DNA of 64,000 nt. Source: Cupriavidus alkaliphilus (GTDB lineage: Bacteria > Pseudomonadota > Gammaproteobacteria > Burkholderiales > Burkholderiaceae). The stretch is from the NCBI RefSeq assembly GCF_900094595.1, contig NZ_FMAD01000003.1:532362-596361 (forward strand), given 5' to 3'. The number at the start of each line of letters is the position of its first letter. Position 1 is the first letter of the stretch. The notes under the pieces were generated by a model. The model ran no database searches. It was not told the origin of the DNA and was given only the letters and a program-made list of their open reading frames with translations. Position numbers and translations under genes: made by a program. Positions 36,829 through 47,198 of this stretch are shown here, piece after piece.

Positions 36829-37626
36829 TCAGGCATCCAGCGCCTGGCGAATTTCGGCGATGAACGATTGCAGAGTCGCCACCGCCTGCTCGCGCGGGGC
36901 GTCTTCCAGCAACTGCACCAGCCGGCTGCCGATCACCACGGCATCGGCCACGCTGCCGATCGCGCGCGCGGTCTGCGCGTCGCGGATGCCGAAGCCCACC
37001 CCGACCGGCAGGTTGGCGTGCTGCTTGATCAGCGGCAGGCGCGCCGCCACGCTGTCGAGGTCGATGGCGGCCGAGCCGGTCACGCCCTTGAGCGAGACGT
37101 AGTACAGGTAGCCGCTGGCGACGCGCGCCACTGCCTGGATGCGCGCATCGGTCGAGGTCGGCGCCAGCAGGAAGATCGGGTCCATGCCGTGGTCGCGCAT
37201 CAGCCCGGCGAACGACTCGCACTCCTCGGGCGGATAGTCGACCACCAGCACGCCGTCGACGCCGGCGGCGCTGGCGGCCTTGGCGAAGGCCGCCTCGCCC
37301 ATGCGCTCGATCGGGTTGGCGTAGCCCATCAGCACCACCGGCGTGTCGGCGTTGGTCTGGCGGAACTCGCGCACCCACTGCAGCACCTGCGTGAGCGACA
37401 CGCCTTGCGCCAGCGCGCGCTCGGAGGCGCGCTGGATCACCGGACCGTCGGCCATCGGGTCGGAGAACGGCACGCCCAGCTCGATCACGTCGGCGCCGCC
37501 CGCCACCAGCGCTTGCATCAGCGCCACGGTCAGGCCGGGCTCGGGGTCGCCGGCGGTGATGAACGGAATCAGGCCCTTCTTCTGCTGCGCGGCCAGCGCC
37601 GCGAACGTCTTCTGGATACGGGACAT
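36829..37626 (-). CDS. trpA: Tryptophan synthase alpha chain TrpA
   Basis: A 265-aa TIM-barrel subunit that cleaves indole-3-glycerol phosphate to indole. The catalytic residues Glu49 (in [11 protein letters not shown]) and Asp60 fall at the same numbers as in Salmonella. It starts two bases after the stop of the DNA methyltransferase gene, so translation is probably coupled. TrpB, its partner, is encoded on the other side of that methyltransferase. Confidence 0.97.
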   Translation of the reverse strand: MSRIQKTFAALAAQQKKGLIPFITAGDPEPGLTVALMQALVAGGADVIELGVPFSDPMADGPVIQRASERALAQGVSLTQVLQWVREFRQTNADTPVVLMGYANPIERMGEAAFAKAASAAGVDGVLVVDYPPEECESFAGLMRDHGMDPIFLLAPTSTDARIQAVARVASGYLYYVSLKGVTGSAAIDLDSVAARLPLIKQHANLPVGVGFGIRDAQTARAIGSVADAVVIGSRLVQLLEDAPREQAVATLQSFIAEIRQALDA

Positions 37627-37628
37627 AT

Positions 37629-38543
37629 TCAGGGAATCAGGTGAGGCCGCGGCGCCGGCGAGACATCGTCGTTGGCGGCGGCCAGGGTTGGGGTCGCATC
37701 GGGCTCGATCGCGGGCATGGCCTCTGCAGCAGCGGCCACGCGCCCGCACGCCACCTGCACGTACTCGGGGTTGATTTCGTAGCCGACAAAGCGCCGGCCG
37801 TGGCGCAGGCAGGCCACCGCGGTGGTGCCGCTGCCGGCGAACGGATCCAGCACCAGGCCGCCCGGCGGGCAGCTCGACAGCACCATGCGCTCGACGATCT
37901 CCAGCGGCTTCTGCGTCGGGTGGTTGGCACGCTCCGGATCCTGGCGGTGGATGCGCGAGACGCTCCACAGGTCCTTCGGGTTGTAGCCCACCTCCAGCCA
38001 CTTCTTGCCCTCGAAGCGTGGACGGCTGCGCGCCTTCTTGGTCTCGGGGTCGTACGGGATGCGCACCGGGTCGAGATCGAAGTAGTAGTCGCGCGCCTTG
38101 GCAAAGAAGCCGATGTTGTCGTGCACCGACGAGAACTTGCGCGTGGTGCCGCCCATGCTGGGCACGCGGCGGTCCCAGATGATCTCGTTGATCATGGTCA
38201 GGCGCCGCTTCAGCATCACGAACAGCTCCGGCGAGTACTGCCACGTGCAGAACAGATAGAGCGTGCCCTTGGGCGCGAGCTTGGGCACCACCGCGTCCAT
38301 CCAGCGCTCGGACCAGTCCAGATAGGCCTGGCCCGACAGCAGGTCGGAATCGTTGCCGTAGTCCTTGCCCAGCCCGTACGGCGGATCGGCGACGATCAGG
38401 TCGACCGACCCATCCGGCAGGCGCGCAATGCCCTCGAACATGTCTTCCTGGAACAGGCGCAGCGGGGCGGAGTCGGGGGCGCCGGCAGCATCCGGCGCGC
38501 CGGCGCCGCCCACGGCAAGTCCGGTCGGAGGCAGCGCGCGCAT
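37629..38543 (-). CDS. Beta-class DNA methyltransferase embedded in the trp operon
   Basis: A 304-aa S-adenosylmethionine-dependent DNA methyltransferase. The catalytic motif DPPY (53-56) comes before the SAM-binding motif DPFAGSG (233-239), the beta-class order, with HPTQKP (208-213) between. No restriction enzyme is adjacent, so it is an orphan. Its ATG overlaps the trpB stop (TGATG), and trpA begins two bases after its own stop. Homologues in this position are known in Ralstonia and Burkholderia, where methylome work linked them to adenine methylation of GTWWAC. That specificity is assumed here by homology. Confidence 0.9.
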   Translation of the reverse strand: MRALPPTGLAVGGAGAPDAAGAPDSAPLRLFQEDMFEGIARLPDGSVDLIVADPPYGLGKDYGNDSDLLSGQAYLDWSERWMDAVVPKLAPKGTLYLFCTWQYSPELFVMLKRRLTMINEIIWDRRVPSMGGTTRKFSSVHDNIGFFAKARDYYFDLDPVRIPYDPETKKARSRPRFEGKKWLEVGYNPKDLWSVSRIHRQDPERANHPTQKPLEIVERMVLSSCPPGGLVLDPFAGSGTTAVACLRHGRRFVGYEINPEYVQVACGRVAAAAEAMPAIEPDATPTLAAANDDVSPAPRPHLIP

Positions 38544-39736
38544 CAGAGCTTGAGTCCCGCGCGCTCGGCCACGGTGTGCATGTCCTTGTCGCCGCGGCCG
38601 GACAGGTTCACCAGCAAGAGCTTGTCCTTGGGCAGCGTCGGCGCCAGCTTGCAGGCATAGGCGATGGCGTGGCTCGATTCCAGCGCCGGGATGATGCCCT
38701 CGATGCGGCAGCAGTCGTGGAAGGCCTTGAGCGCTTCCTCGTCGGTGACCGGCACGTATTGCGCGCGGCCGCTGTCCTTGAGCCAGGCATGCTCGGGGCC
38801 GACGCCGGGGTAGTCCAGCCCGGCCGACACCGAATGGGTCTCGATGATCTGGCCGTTGTCGTCCTGCAGCAGGTAGGTGCGGTTGCCGTGCAGCACGCCC
38901 GGCGTGCCGCCGGTCAGCGAGGCCGCGTGGCGGCCCGTGTCCAGCCCGTCGCCGGCGGCTTCGACGCCGATCAGCTGCACATCCTGGTGCTCGATGTACG
39001 GATAGAAGATGCCCATGGCATTGGAGCCGCCGCCGACGCAGGCGATCACCGCATCCGGCTGGCGCCCGGTCATTTCGGGCATCTGCACCTTGGCTTCCTC
39101 GCCGATCACGCACTGGAAGTCGCGCACCATCATCGGGTACGGGTGCGGGCCGGCCACGGTGCCGATGATGTAGAAGGTGTTCTCGACGTTGGTGACCCAG
39201 TCGCGCATGGCCTCGTTGAGCGCGTCCTTGAGCGTGCGCGAGCCGCTTTCCACCGGCACCACGGTCGCGCCCAGCAGCTTCATGCGGTAGACGTTGGCGG
39301 CCTGGCGCCTGACGTCCTCGGCGCCCATGTAGACCACGCACTCCATGCCGAAGCGCGCGGCGATGGTGGCGGTGGCCACGCCGTGCTGCCCTGCCCCGGT
39401 CTCGGCGATCACGCGCGGCTTGCCCATGCGCCTGGCCAGCAGCGCCTGGCCGATGACGTTGTTGATCTTGTGCGCGCCGGTGTGGTTCAGGTCCTCGCGC
39501 TTGAAGTAGATCTGCGCGCCGCCGAGCGTCTCGCTCCAGCGCTGCGCGTGGTAGATCGGCGACGGGCGGCCGACGAAGTGCTTCAGCTCGCGGCGGAATT
39601 CGGCGTCGAACTCGGGATCCTTCTGGTAATGCGCATAGGCGTCGCGCAGCTCATCGAGCGCGTGCACCAGCGTTTCGGACACGAAGGTGCCGCCATAGGG
39701 GCCGAAATGGCCGCGGGAATCGGGCAGGTCGTACAT
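38543..39736 (-). CDS. trpB: Tryptophan synthase beta chain TrpB
   Basis: A 397-aa PLP enzyme that joins indole and serine into tryptophan. The PLP lysine is Lys90 in [21 protein letters not shown] binds the cofactor phosphate. The length is that of the standard TrpB1 form. It overlaps the next gene (methyltransferase) by the TGATG junction and follows trpF after 125 bases. Confidence 0.97.
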   Translation of the reverse strand: MYDLPDSRGHFGPYGGTFVSETLVHALDELRDAYAHYQKDPEFDAEFRRELKHFVGRPSPIYHAQRWSETLGGAQIYFKREDLNHTGAHKINNVIGQALLARRMGKPRVIAETGAGQHGVATATIAARFGMECVVYMGAEDVRRQAANVYRMKLLGATVVPVESGSRTLKDALNEAMRDWVTNVENTFYIIGTVAGPHPYPMMVRDFQCVIGEEAKVQMPEMTGRQPDAVIACVGGGSNAMGIFYPYIEHQDVQLIGVEAAGDGLDTGRHAASLTGGTPGVLHGNRTYLLQDDNGQIIETHSVSAGLDYPGVGPEHAWLKDSGRAQYVPVTDEEALKAFHDCCRIEGIIPALESSHAIAYACKLAPTLPKDKLLLVNLSGRGDKDMHTVAERAGLKL

Positions 39737-39861
39737 GTCTAGGCTCTTCGGAACAGCGGCCTTGCCTCAGCCGGCAAGGGCGCATGGTTGACTGGGTGCG
39801 CAACGGCCGCCTGGAAGCGGCGGGACACGGAGGTGGGCAAGGGATTGGTCTTCGCCCCGGC

Positions 39862-40584
39862 TCATCCGGCCTCGGCGCTGCGGACAGCGCGCACGAACTC
39901 GGCAATGCGGGCGTGGTCCTTCACGCCCTTGGCGGCCTCTACCCCGCTGCTGACATCGACGGCGTAGGGGCGCACGCGTTCAATCGCGCCAGCGACGTTT
40001 TGCGCGTTCAACCCACCACTCAAAACGATGCGAGGAGCGCCGCTTGCGTTCGGGTTGCCGGTTGCCATAACCGGGGGATTGGGCGGAAGCCATGCCGGAG
40101 GAATCAGGGTCCAGTCGAAGACGTGGCCGCCACCGCCATAGCCTTCGACGAAGGCATCGAGCAGCAAGGCAGCGGCATCACGGTATTGGTCGGCGAATTC
40201 TACCAAATCGAGCCCCGCACGGACACGGGCGGCGCGCAGGAACGGCAAGGCGCAGCGCTGGGCGGCCTGGGTGCAGAACTGCGGGGTCTCGTCGCCGTGC
40301 AGCTGCAGCAGCGTCAGCGGCACACGCTCGGCCACGTGGGCGATGTCTTCGAGGTCGGCGTTGACGAACAGGCCCGTCACCGTGACGAACGGCCCGGCGG
40401 CCTCGGCCAGCGCCGCGGCCTGCGCCACGTCGACGTAGCGCGGGCTCTTGGGGTAGAACACCAGCCCGATCGCGTCGGCGCCGGCATCGACCGCGGCGCG
40501 CACGTCGTCCTCGCGGGTCAGGCCGCAGATCTTGATGCGGGTGCGCTGCGGCAGGTGCGCCGCACTGCCCTCAGGCTGCGTCAT
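39862..40584 (-). CDS. trpF: Phosphoribosylanthranilate isomerase TrpF
   Basis: A 240-aa TIM-barrel enzyme of tryptophan synthesis. The catalytic Cys is in [11 protein letters not shown] near the N-terminus, and the phosphate-binding [10 protein letters not shown] is near the C-terminus, with DVSSGVE following. The start at 40584 overlaps the last 14 bases of truA, so the two are coupled. The loop around residues 145-175 (Gly-rich [10 protein letters not shown] and the [14 protein letters not shown] insert) is longer than in E. coli. Confidence 0.95.
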   Translation of the reverse strand: MTQPEGSAAHLPQRTRIKICGLTREDDVRAAVDAGADAIGLVFYPKSPRYVDVAQAAALAEAAGPFVTVTGLFVNADLEDIAHVAERVPLTLLQLHGDETPQFCTQAAQRCALPFLRAARVRAGLDLVEFADQYRDAAALLLDAFVEGYGGGGHVFDWTLIPPAWLPPNPPVMATGNPNASGAPRIVLSGGLNAQNVAGAIERVRPYAVDVSSGVEAAKGVKDHARIAEFVRAVRSAEAG

Positions 40585-41389
40585 CGAACACTCCATGGAA
40601 CAGGCTCGCGGACGGGTCGGCCGCGGGGATCGGGTAAGCATCAGGATACTTGACCCCGACCAGGTAGAGGCCATCCGGCATGAAGGTCGGCGCCGCCAGC
40701 TTGCGGTCGCGCCCGGCCAGCACCTGGGCCAGCCACTGCGGCGGGTAGCGCCCGCGCCCCACCGCCACCAGGCAACCCATCAGGTTGCGCACCATGTGGT
40801 GCAGGAAAGCGCTGGCGCGGAAGCGCAGGAACACCCAGTTGCCGTCGTCGCGGATGGTGACGTCGTACATGGTCTTGACCGGGGATTTCGCCTGGCACTC
40901 GGCGGCGCGGAACGCGGAAAAGTCGTGCTCGCCGATCAGGTGCGCCGCGGCTGCGCGCATGGCGTCGACGTCGAGCCGTTGCCCGGGCGGCAGCATCTGG
41001 TAGCCGGCGCGACCATGCACCAGCGGCACCCGGTGCGGACCGGTGTAGAGCGCGTAGTAATACATGCGCTCGTACGCCAGGAAGCGGGCATGGAAGCCGT
41101 CATCGACCGGCAGCGCCCACTGCAGCGCGATCGACGGCGGCAGGAAGGCGTTGACGCCGCGCACCCAGGAAAAGGGTTCGCGCTCCAGTTCGGTATCCAG
41201 GTGGATCACCTGGCCCAGCGCATGCACGCCGGTATCGGTGCGTCCCGCCACCGTGGTCAGCAGGCGCACGCCGGCAAAGCGCTCGATGGCGTCTTCGAGG
41301 TGGTCCTGGACGGTATTGCGGTGCGGCTGCGACTGCCACCCGGAAAAGGCGGCGCCGTCGTAGTGCAGGCCAAGGGCGATGCGGTTCAT
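40571..41389 (-). CDS. truA: tRNA pseudouridine(38-40) synthase TruA
   Basis: A 272-aa enzyme that modifies uridines in the tRNA anticodon arm. The catalytic aspartate is Asp52 in [13 protein letters not shown], and the family N-terminus ([17 protein letters not shown]) is intact. It lies between fimV and trpF; this fimV-truA-trpF order is also seen in Pseudomonas. A 12-bp hairpin precedes it. Confidence 0.96.
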   Translation of the reverse strand: MNRIALGLHYDGAAFSGWQSQPHRNTVQDHLEDAIERFAGVRLLTTVAGRTDTGVHALGQVIHLDTELEREPFSWVRGVNAFLPPSIALQWALPVDDGFHARFLAYERMYYYALYTGPHRVPLVHGRAGYQMLPPGQRLDVDAMRAAAAHLIGEHDFSAFRAAECQAKSPVKTMYDVTIRDDGNWVFLRFRASAFLHHMVRNLMGCLVAVGRGRYPPQWLAQVLAGRDRKLAAPTFMPDGLYLVGVKYPDAYPIPAADPSASLFHGVFDDAA

Positions 41390-41435
41390 GTCAGGGGAAA
41401 AAGCATGGCGGCGCGCAGGCTAGGCGCGCCGGAAA

Positions 41436-41469
41436 AGCAAATGCGCCGGAAGGGACGCTTCCGGCGCAT
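41436..41469 (-). terminator. Terminator-like hairpin after fimV
   Basis: A perfect 12-bp stem (ATGCGCCGGAAG 41441-41452 with CTTCCGGCGCAT 41458-41469) has a 5-base loop. On the minus strand it is followed by TTGCTTTTCC, a moderate U-tract. It separates fimV from truA. Confidence 0.75.
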
Positions 41470-41518
41470 CGCTTCTGGCCGCGGCAGCGCGTGCCGCGGC
41501 CGGACCGCCAATGATAGC

Positions 41519-44353
41519 TCAGGCCACTTCGAGCAGCAGCGAGCGGGCCTCGGCTTGCAGCGGATCCTGCGACTGCTCGACCACTTCCTGCAGCAGTTCG
41601 CGCGCCCCTTCCTTGTCGCCGATCTCGATATAGGCGCGCGCCAGGTCCAGCTTGATCTGCATGTCGCGCCCGCCGTCCAGGCCGTCGGCCGACAGCGTGC
41701 TCGGCGACACGCTCTGGCCCAGGCTGCCGGCGGTGTCGGGTGCCACCCGCGACAGGTCGATCGGCTCGGCCAGCTTGCCGTCGCGCAGCATGGTGGTGGC
41801 GGGAAGCGGCACCGAGGCCTCGTCGAGCGCGGCGGGGGCCGCGGCATTGCCTTGCGGCGTGCTGCCCAGGTCCAGCGACAGCCCGGACATGTCGAACTCC
41901 AGCGGGCGGCCGCGGGTCGGCGTGTCGAGCGTGGGCACGTCGTCATCGGCAAGCGGATCGGTGCCCGGCAGGCCCATGTCGAGGCGCACCGCCTCGCCCG
42001 GCTGCGGCGTCTCGGCGCCGAACACCATCGCCGCCGAAGCGGGCGCGACGATCGGGTCGCCGGCGGCCGGCGCCGGGAAGGCATCCAGCGGCAGCGACAG
42101 GTCGCCCAGGGACGGCTCCAGCCGCGCGATCGAGGCGGGATTCTGCGACGGATCCTGCGTGCGCCACTGGTCGGTTGCCGGCGATGCCGTATCGAGGCCC
42201 GCAGCCTCCGGCGTCACCACCATGAACAGCGCGTTGCCGGGCTCCAGCGCACGCCCCATTTCCGCGGCCTTCAGCCATTCCGCTCCGTGTCCGCCGGTCT
42301 GGGCGAACATTTCCTCTGCAATCACGCGGAACCCTTCCACATCCTGTCTGTTGCTGTAAATCTCCAGGAGCTTGAGCCGTACCGGCTGCTGCTCCGGGTG
42401 TTTCTCCAGGGCTTCGCGCAGGATTTCCTCTGCCTGCACATCGCGCCCGTAGGCGATATAGACCTCGGCCTCGGCGATCGGGTCGACCTCGTTGGCTTCG
42501 GGCGTGTTGTTGCCGATGCGGAAATCGGCGCCGAACACGCTGTGCTGCGAGGTGTCGACGCTCTGCCCGCCGGCAGTGCCGAACAGCGAGTTGGCGCCGG
42601 CCATGACGGTGCTTTCCTGCGACAGGATGCTGTCGCCGAAGCCAGTGGCCTCGCCCTCCTTCTGCTTCTGGCGGCGGCGATAGATCGCGTACACGCCCAG
42701 CAGCGCCACCACCAGGCCACCGCCCGGCAGCAGCATGGGATTGGCCAGCAGGCCGTCGAGGAACGACGGTTCGGGCACCGGCTCGGGCTGCGCGACCACC
42801 GGCGGGACAGGCTTGGCCGCAGGAGCCGATGCGGCACCTTGCGCCGCGTTGGCTGCCAAGTCCGCGGCAGGCTGCGAGGCGGGAGCCGCGGCCACGGCGG
42901 AGGCTGCCGCGGGCGCCACCGCAGCCGCGGCACTGGCGCCGGCCGCCGGCACGACAGGCGCGCTTGCCGCATTCGCCACGGCGGCCGCGGTTGCTGCGGC
43001 CGCTGCGGTGGCCGCTACCGCGTCGGCCTTCGGCGGCTCGGCCGGCACCACGGCGGGCGCGGCGGCTGCGGCCCTGGCGGCGGCGTCAGCCTTTTCCTTG
43101 TCGGCCAGCGCGGCCTGGTTGGCCTGGCTGAGCTTGGCGATCTCGGCGTTCTTCAGCTCGAGCAGCTTCTGCATGTCGCCGACATTCTTTTGCAGCTGGG
43201 CCAGGCGCGCCTCGGCTTCCTTCAGCTGGCGCTCGCGCGCGACTTCGGCTTCGGCCTTGGCCGCGGCGTCGGCCTGCACGCCACGCGCGGCCTTGCTGAG
43301 CTTGAGCTCATCGCGCGGGCCGTCGGTCGGCGCCGCCTGCTCCTGCACGCGCGCGGTCACGTTACCGGACTGCTGGCGGCCGCTGTCGGGCTCGACCGAT
43401 TTGGCCGCGGCGGCGCTGGCCAGCCGGCTGCGGTAGGCGTCGAAGCCCTGCGTGCGCGCCACCACTTCGCGGCGCGCCGCCCTGGGCGTCACGGCCTGCG
43501 CCTGCTGCTGAGTCGGCACCTGCAGCACCGCGCCGCTGCGCAGGCGGTTCATGTTGCCGCCGATAAAGGCGTTGGGGTTGTTGCGATAGAGCGCCACCAG
43601 CATCTGGTCCAGCGAGACCGATTCTTGGCCCTGCACGGCCTCGCCGGCAATGCCATAGAGCGTGTCGCCGCGCTGCACGGTGTAGCCGCCGCCGGGGGCC
43701 ATGTCGGTGCCGGCGGCCGGCGCCGCGGCGCGCCTGGCGCTCGGTCGCGCGGGACGGGCGGGTGCGGCCGGCCGGGCCGGCTCGGCCTCGGCGCTGGGCG
43801 CGGCCTGCTGCACCGGCGCAGGTGGCGCGGCGGCAGGTGCCGGCGCGGCCGGTGCGTCGGGCGTGGCGGCCTGCACCACCGGTGCCGGCGAGAAGGTCTG
43901 GTTGGAAGCCCTGGCCCCGGCGGGGTCGAGCAGGAAGGTGTAGGCGCGCGAGACCTTGCCGCTGGCCCAGCTCATGTCGACCAGGATATCGACGAAGGGC
44001 TCGCTGATCGGCTGGCTGGAACGGACCCGTGCCACGTAGCTGCCGTTGGCGCGGCGCTCCACTTCCAGCCGCAGGCTGCCTACGGCTGGCAGGTAGGTCA
44101 AGCCGGCCGCGGCATAGGCGCCCGGCGGCGCCAGCTTGACGCTGAGCCCCGCGGCCTCCTCGGCGGTGACCCCGCTGATGTCGATCTCAGCCTGCAGCGG
44201 CTGCCCCAGATTCGACTGAACCCGCAATTGCCCGAACCCCGCGGCATACGCGGCCGGCTGCGCAAGCAGCAGGCCCAGTGCCGTGACGGCCAGCGTTGAC
44301 CAGCGCTGACGGGCAGTAGGCGCATCTTTCCGGCGATGTTGGCTCACACTCAC
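41519..44353 (-). CDS. fimV: FimV/HubP-type polar peptidoglycan-binding protein, GTG start
   Basis: A 944-aa envelope protein. In order: a signal peptide (about 1-38, ending AAYAAG), the FimV N-terminal domain (39-135), an Ala/Pro linker, a LysM domain (about 220-275, YTVQRGDTLYGIAG to RSGAVLQVP), a Gln/Lys/Glu coiled-coil (about 360-420), a long Ala-rich linker, one membrane helix (about 540-560), and an acidic cytosolic part with TPR-like and FimV C-terminal helices (EARSLLLEVA at the end). FimV organises the cell pole and type IV pili. The start is GTG at 44353 with GGAG seven bases before it. Confidence 0.92.
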   Translation of the reverse strand: MSVSQHRRKDAPTARQRWSTLAVTALGLLLAQPAAYAAGFGQLRVQSNLGQPLQAEIDISGVTAEEAAGLSVKLAPPGAYAAAGLTYLPAVGSLRLEVERRANGSYVARVRSSQPISEPFVDILVDMSWASGKVSRAYTFLLDPAGARASNQTFSPAPVVQAATPDAPAAPAPAAAPPAPVQQAAPSAEAEPARPAAPARPARPSARRAAAPAAGTDMAPGGGYTVQRGDTLYGIAGEAVQGQESVSLDQMLVALYRNNPNAFIGGNMNRLRSGAVLQVPTQQQAQAVTPRAARREVVARTQGFDAYRSRLASAAAAKSVEPDSGRQQSGNVTARVQEQAAPTDGPRDELKLSKAARGVQADAAAKAEAEVARERQLKEAEARLAQLQKNVGDMQKLLELKNAEIAKLSQANQAALADKEKADAAARAAAAAPAVVPAEPPKADAVAATAAAAATAAAVANAASAPVVPAAGASAAAAVAPAAASAVAAAPASQPAADLAANAAQGAASAPAAKPVPPVVAQPEPVPEPSFLDGLLANPMLLPGGGLVVALLGVYAIYRRRQKQKEGEATGFGDSILSQESTVMAGANSLFGTAGGQSVDTSQHSVFGADFRIGNNTPEANEVDPIAEAEVYIAYGRDVQAEEILREALEKHPEQQPVRLKLLEIYSNRQDVEGFRVIAEEMFAQTGGHGAEWLKAAEMGRALEPGNALFMVVTPEAAGLDTASPATDQWRTQDPSQNPASIARLEPSLGDLSLPLDAFPAPAAGDPIVAPASAAMVFGAETPQPGEAVRLDMGLPGTDPLADDDVPTLDTPTRGRPLEFDMSGLSLDLGSTPQGNAAAPAALDEASVPLPATTMLRDGKLAEPIDLSRVAPDTAGSLGQSVSPSTLSADGLDGGRDMQIKLDLARAYIEIGDKEGARELLQEVVEQSQDPLQAEARSLLLEVA

Positions 44354-44546
44354 CTTGTGCTCCGTTATGTTTTAGTAGCGATATGAATCGACAAACCGAC
44401 CCCATAAACCAGGTCCGCCCGGCCGGCGGAGCATTCTGAACGGCCCCTTTGCCAGCCCGCGCGCAGGCGCCCGTCCCTGCGGACGGGGGGCGCATGCCGG
44501 CGTATTGTGACGCATCGCCCAGGAAAATAGGCGCCCGGATACAACA

Positions 44547-44568
44547 ACGCCGCGCACGGGCGCGGCGT
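44547..44568 (-). terminator. Probable asd terminator
   Basis: ACGCCGCGC (44547-44555) pairs with GCGCGGCGT (44560-44568) around four bases; the minus strand continues TTGTTGTAT. It lies in the 297-base gap between asd and fimV, which otherwise holds the fimV ribosome-binding site and no other gene I can see. Confidence 0.55.
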
Positions 44569-44650
44569 CGTAAGCAAAGCGCTGCATTCTGTTGCCTGGC
44601 TGCAACGCGCGCAACCAGGCCACAGGCGGCGGCCTGCAATCAGGATTCGA

Positions 44651-45787
44651 TCAGGACTCGATCAGGATACGCAGCATGCGGCGCAGCGGCTCGGCCGCGC
44701 CCCACAGCAGCTGGTCGCCGACCGTGAAGGCCGACAGGTACTCGCCGCCCATCTGCATCTTGCGCAGGCGGCCGACCGGGATGGTCAGCGTGCCGGTCAC
44801 GGCGGCGGGGGTCAGGTCGGTCATGCTGGCTTCGCGCGTATTCGGCACCACCTTGGCCCACGGGTTGTGCGCGGCGAGCATGCCTTCGATCTCGTCCAGC
44901 GGCACATCGCGGCGCAGCTTGATGGTCAGCGCCTGCGAGTGGCAGCGCATCGCGCCGATGCGCACGCACAGGCCGTCGACGGCGATCGGCGTGGCGCCGG
45001 TCGCGCCCAGGAAGCCCTCGCCGCGGCCCAGGATCTTGTTGGTCTCGGCGCCGCCCTTCCACTCTTCCTTGGACTGGCCGTTGCCGAGGTCCTTGTCGAT
45101 CCAGGGGATCAGGTTGCCGGCCAGCGGCACGCCGAACTGCTTGGTTTCTTCCGCCGACAGGCCGTGCTGGGTCGACAGGATCTGGCGGTCGATCTCCAGG
45201 ATGGCCGACGCCGGGTTGTCCAGCAGCGGCTTGACCGAAGCGTTCAGCGTGCCGAACTGGGTCAGCAGCTCGCGCATGTGCTGGGCGCCACCGCCCGAGG
45301 CAGCCTGGTAGGTCATCGAGGTCATCCACTCGACCATGTCGGCCTGGAACAGGCCGCCCAGACCGATCAGCATGCAGCTGACGGTGCAGTTGCCGCCGAT
45401 GAAATTCTTGACGCCCTTGGACAGCGCGTCCTTGATCACACCCTGGTTGACCGGATCGAGCACGATGATGGCATCGTCCTTCATCCGCAGCGACGACGCC
45501 GCGTCGATCCAGTAGCCCTTCCAGCCCGCCGCGCGCAGCTTGGGGAAGACTTCGTTGGTGTAGTCGCCGCCTTGGGCGGTCAGCACCACGTCGCACTTCT
45601 TCAGTGCCTCGATGTCGTTGGCATCCTTGAGCGTGGTTTCGTTCTTGGCCATGGCGGGCGCCTTGCCGCCGGCGTTGGACGTGCTGAAGAAGACGGGCTC
45701 GATATGGTCGAAATCACGCTCTTCCTGCATGCGCTGCATCAGGACGCTGCCGACCATTCCCCGCCAACCGACGAGACCTACAATCAT
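44651..45787 (-). CDS. asd: Aspartate-semialdehyde dehydrogenase Asd
   Basis: A 378-aa NADPH enzyme at the branch point to lysine, threonine, methionine and isoleucine. The catalytic cysteine is Cys134 in [22 protein letters not shown] forms the nucleotide-binding start, and the length fits the Gram-negative form. GAGG lies before the ATG. A Thr/Ile-rich short ORF sits upstream (45878-46009). Confidence 0.96.
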   Translation of the reverse strand: MIVGLVGWRGMVGSVLMQRMQEERDFDHIEPVFFSTSNAGGKAPAMAKNETTLKDANDIEALKKCDVVLTAQGGDYTNEVFPKLRAAGWKGYWIDAASSLRMKDDAIIVLDPVNQGVIKDALSKGVKNFIGGNCTVSCMLIGLGGLFQADMVEWMTSMTYQAASGGGAQHMRELLTQFGTLNASVKPLLDNPASAILEIDRQILSTQHGLSAEETKQFGVPLAGNLIPWIDKDLGNGQSKEEWKGGAETNKILGRGEGFLGATGATPIAVDGLCVRIGAMRCHSQALTIKLRRDVPLDEIEGMLAAHNPWAKVVPNTREASMTDLTPAAVTGTLTIPVGRLRKMQMGGEYLSAFTVGDQLLWGAAEPLRRMLRILIES

Positions 45788-45877
45788 GATTTACCTCGGA
45801 TGTGATTTTTACTTCCCCGCCATTTTCCTCGCCCGGCGTGGCTGCGCGGGGAAGACGGGCAGGCACGACGAACGGAT

Positions 45878-46009
45878 CTAGGCGATCGCGGTTTTAATAA
45901 TGGTTTTAATCGTCGTTGCGGTCTGGCCGAGCGAGATCGTGCCGACCGGGCCGCGGGTAGCGGTCAGGGCGACAACAGCAGTCAGGGTGGACTGGGAAAA
46001 TCGGGCCAT
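45878..46009 (-). CDS. 43-aa Thr/Ile-rich ORF, candidate leader peptide of asd
   Basis: An ORF of 43 codons plus TAG whose product has ten Thr and five Ile. They concentrate near the end (TATTIKTIIKTAIA), where A/T-rich codons such as ATT ATT AAA interrupt the usual G/C-rich usage. The pattern recalls the threonine-operon leader of E. coli, and Asd supplies both amino acids. Against it: no clear ribosome-binding site, and no U-tract terminator before asd, only an 8-bp stem (TTCCCCGC with GCGGGGAA). Confidence 0.4.
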   Translation of the reverse strand: MARFSQSTLTAVVALTATRGPVGTISLGQTATTIKTIIKTAIA

Positions 46010-46060
46010 CGGCAGAGTCTACACGATTTTGCGGCGCTGCCGCAGCGTGCAAATTGGGGA

Positions 46061-46099
46061 CAAATAAAACGCAGGGCACCGCGATGGCGGTGCCCTTTT
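46061..46099. terminator. leuB terminator
   Basis: GGGCACCGC (46074-46082) pairs with GCGGTGCCC (46087-46095) across four bases. On the minus strand it is followed by TGCGTTTTATTT. Four Ts also follow on the plus side. Confidence 0.85.
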
Positions 46100-46108
46100 G
46101 CGTGTGAC

Positions 46109-47176
46109 TTACAGTGCCGCCAGCACGGCCTCACCCATCTCGCGGGTGCCAACCTGCTTGCAGCCCGGCGTCAGGATGTCGCCGGTGCGGTAGCCCTGGG
46201 CCAGCACCTTCTTCACGGCGTTCTCGATGCGGTCGGCCTGCTCGGCCTTGTTCAGCGAGTAGCGCAGCATCATCGCCGCCGACAGGATGGTCGCCAGCGG
46301 ATTGGCCACGCCCTTGCCGGCGATGTCCGGCGCCGAGCCGTGCGAGGGTTCGTACAGGCCCTTGTTGTTCGCATCCAGCGACGCCGACGGCAGCATGCCG
46401 ATCGAGCCGGTCAGCATCGCCGCCTCGTCCGACAGGATGTCGCCGAACATATTGCCGGTAACGATCACGTCGAAGCTCTTGGGCGCCTTGACCAGTTGCA
46501 TGGCCGCGTTGTCCACATACATGTGCGACAGTTCGACCTCCGGATATTCCTTGCTGACATCGATCACGATGTCCTTCCAGAACTGGAAGGTCTCGAGCAC
46601 GTTGGCCTTGTCGACGCTGCACAGCTTCTTGCCGCGCTTGGCCGCGGCCTGGAATGCCACATGCGCGATGCGGCGGATTTCCGGCTCGCTGTAGCGCATG
46701 GTGTCGAAGGCTTCGCGCTCACCCTTGAACAAACCGTCCGGCGCTTCGCGCAGGCCGCGCGGCTGGCCGAAGTAGATGTCGCCGTTCAGCTCGCGCACGA
46801 TCAGGATGTCCAGGCCGGCGACCAGCTCGGGCTTCAGGCTCGAGGCGCCGGTCAGTTCCGGATAGCAGATCGCCGGACGGAAGTTGGCGAACAGCTGCAG
46901 GTGCTTGCGCAGGCCCAGGATGGCCTGCTCGGGGCGCAGCGCGCGCTCCAGGCTGTCGTACTTCCAGTCGCCGACGGCGCCGAACAGGATAGCGTCGGCT
47001 TCCTTGGCCAGCTTGAGCGTATTTTCCGGCAGCGGATGGCCTTCGGCCTCGTAGCCGGCGCCGCCCACCGGCGCGGTTTCCAGTTCGAACTTCTCGTCGA
47101 GCGCGTTCAGTACCTTGACGGCCTCTGCAACGATTTCGGGACCGATGCCGTCACCCGGCAGGACTGCGATCTTCAT
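46109..47176 (-). CDS. leuB: 3-isopropylmalate dehydrogenase LeuB
   Basis: A 355-aa NAD enzyme, third step of leucine synthesis. The N-terminus [15 protein letters not shown], the substrate-binding [10 protein letters not shown] with [11 protein letters not shown], and the cofactor loop [14 protein letters not shown] are all present. It is last in leuC-leuD-leuB, 22 bases after leuD. Confidence 0.97.
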   Translation of the reverse strand: MKIAVLPGDGIGPEIVAEAVKVLNALDEKFELETAPVGGAGYEAEGHPLPENTLKLAKEADAILFGAVGDWKYDSLERALRPEQAILGLRKHLQLFANFRPAICYPELTGASSLKPELVAGLDILIVRELNGDIYFGQPRGLREAPDGLFKGEREAFDTMRYSEPEIRRIAHVAFQAAAKRGKKLCSVDKANVLETFQFWKDIVIDVSKEYPEVELSHMYVDNAAMQLVKAPKSFDVIVTGNMFGDILSDEAAMLTGSIGMLPSASLDANNKGLYEPSHGSAPDIAGKGVANPLATILSAAMMLRYSLNKAEQADRIENAVKKVLAQGYRTGDILTPGCKQVGTREMGEAVLAAL

Positions 47177-47198
47177 TGTTGTCTTTCCTCGTAGAGCC

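Noticed and set aside
40532..44299. 1255-codon plus-strand frame over truA and fimV
   Set aside because: Shadow of the opposite strand; low-complexity His/Arg/Gly composition and no motif.
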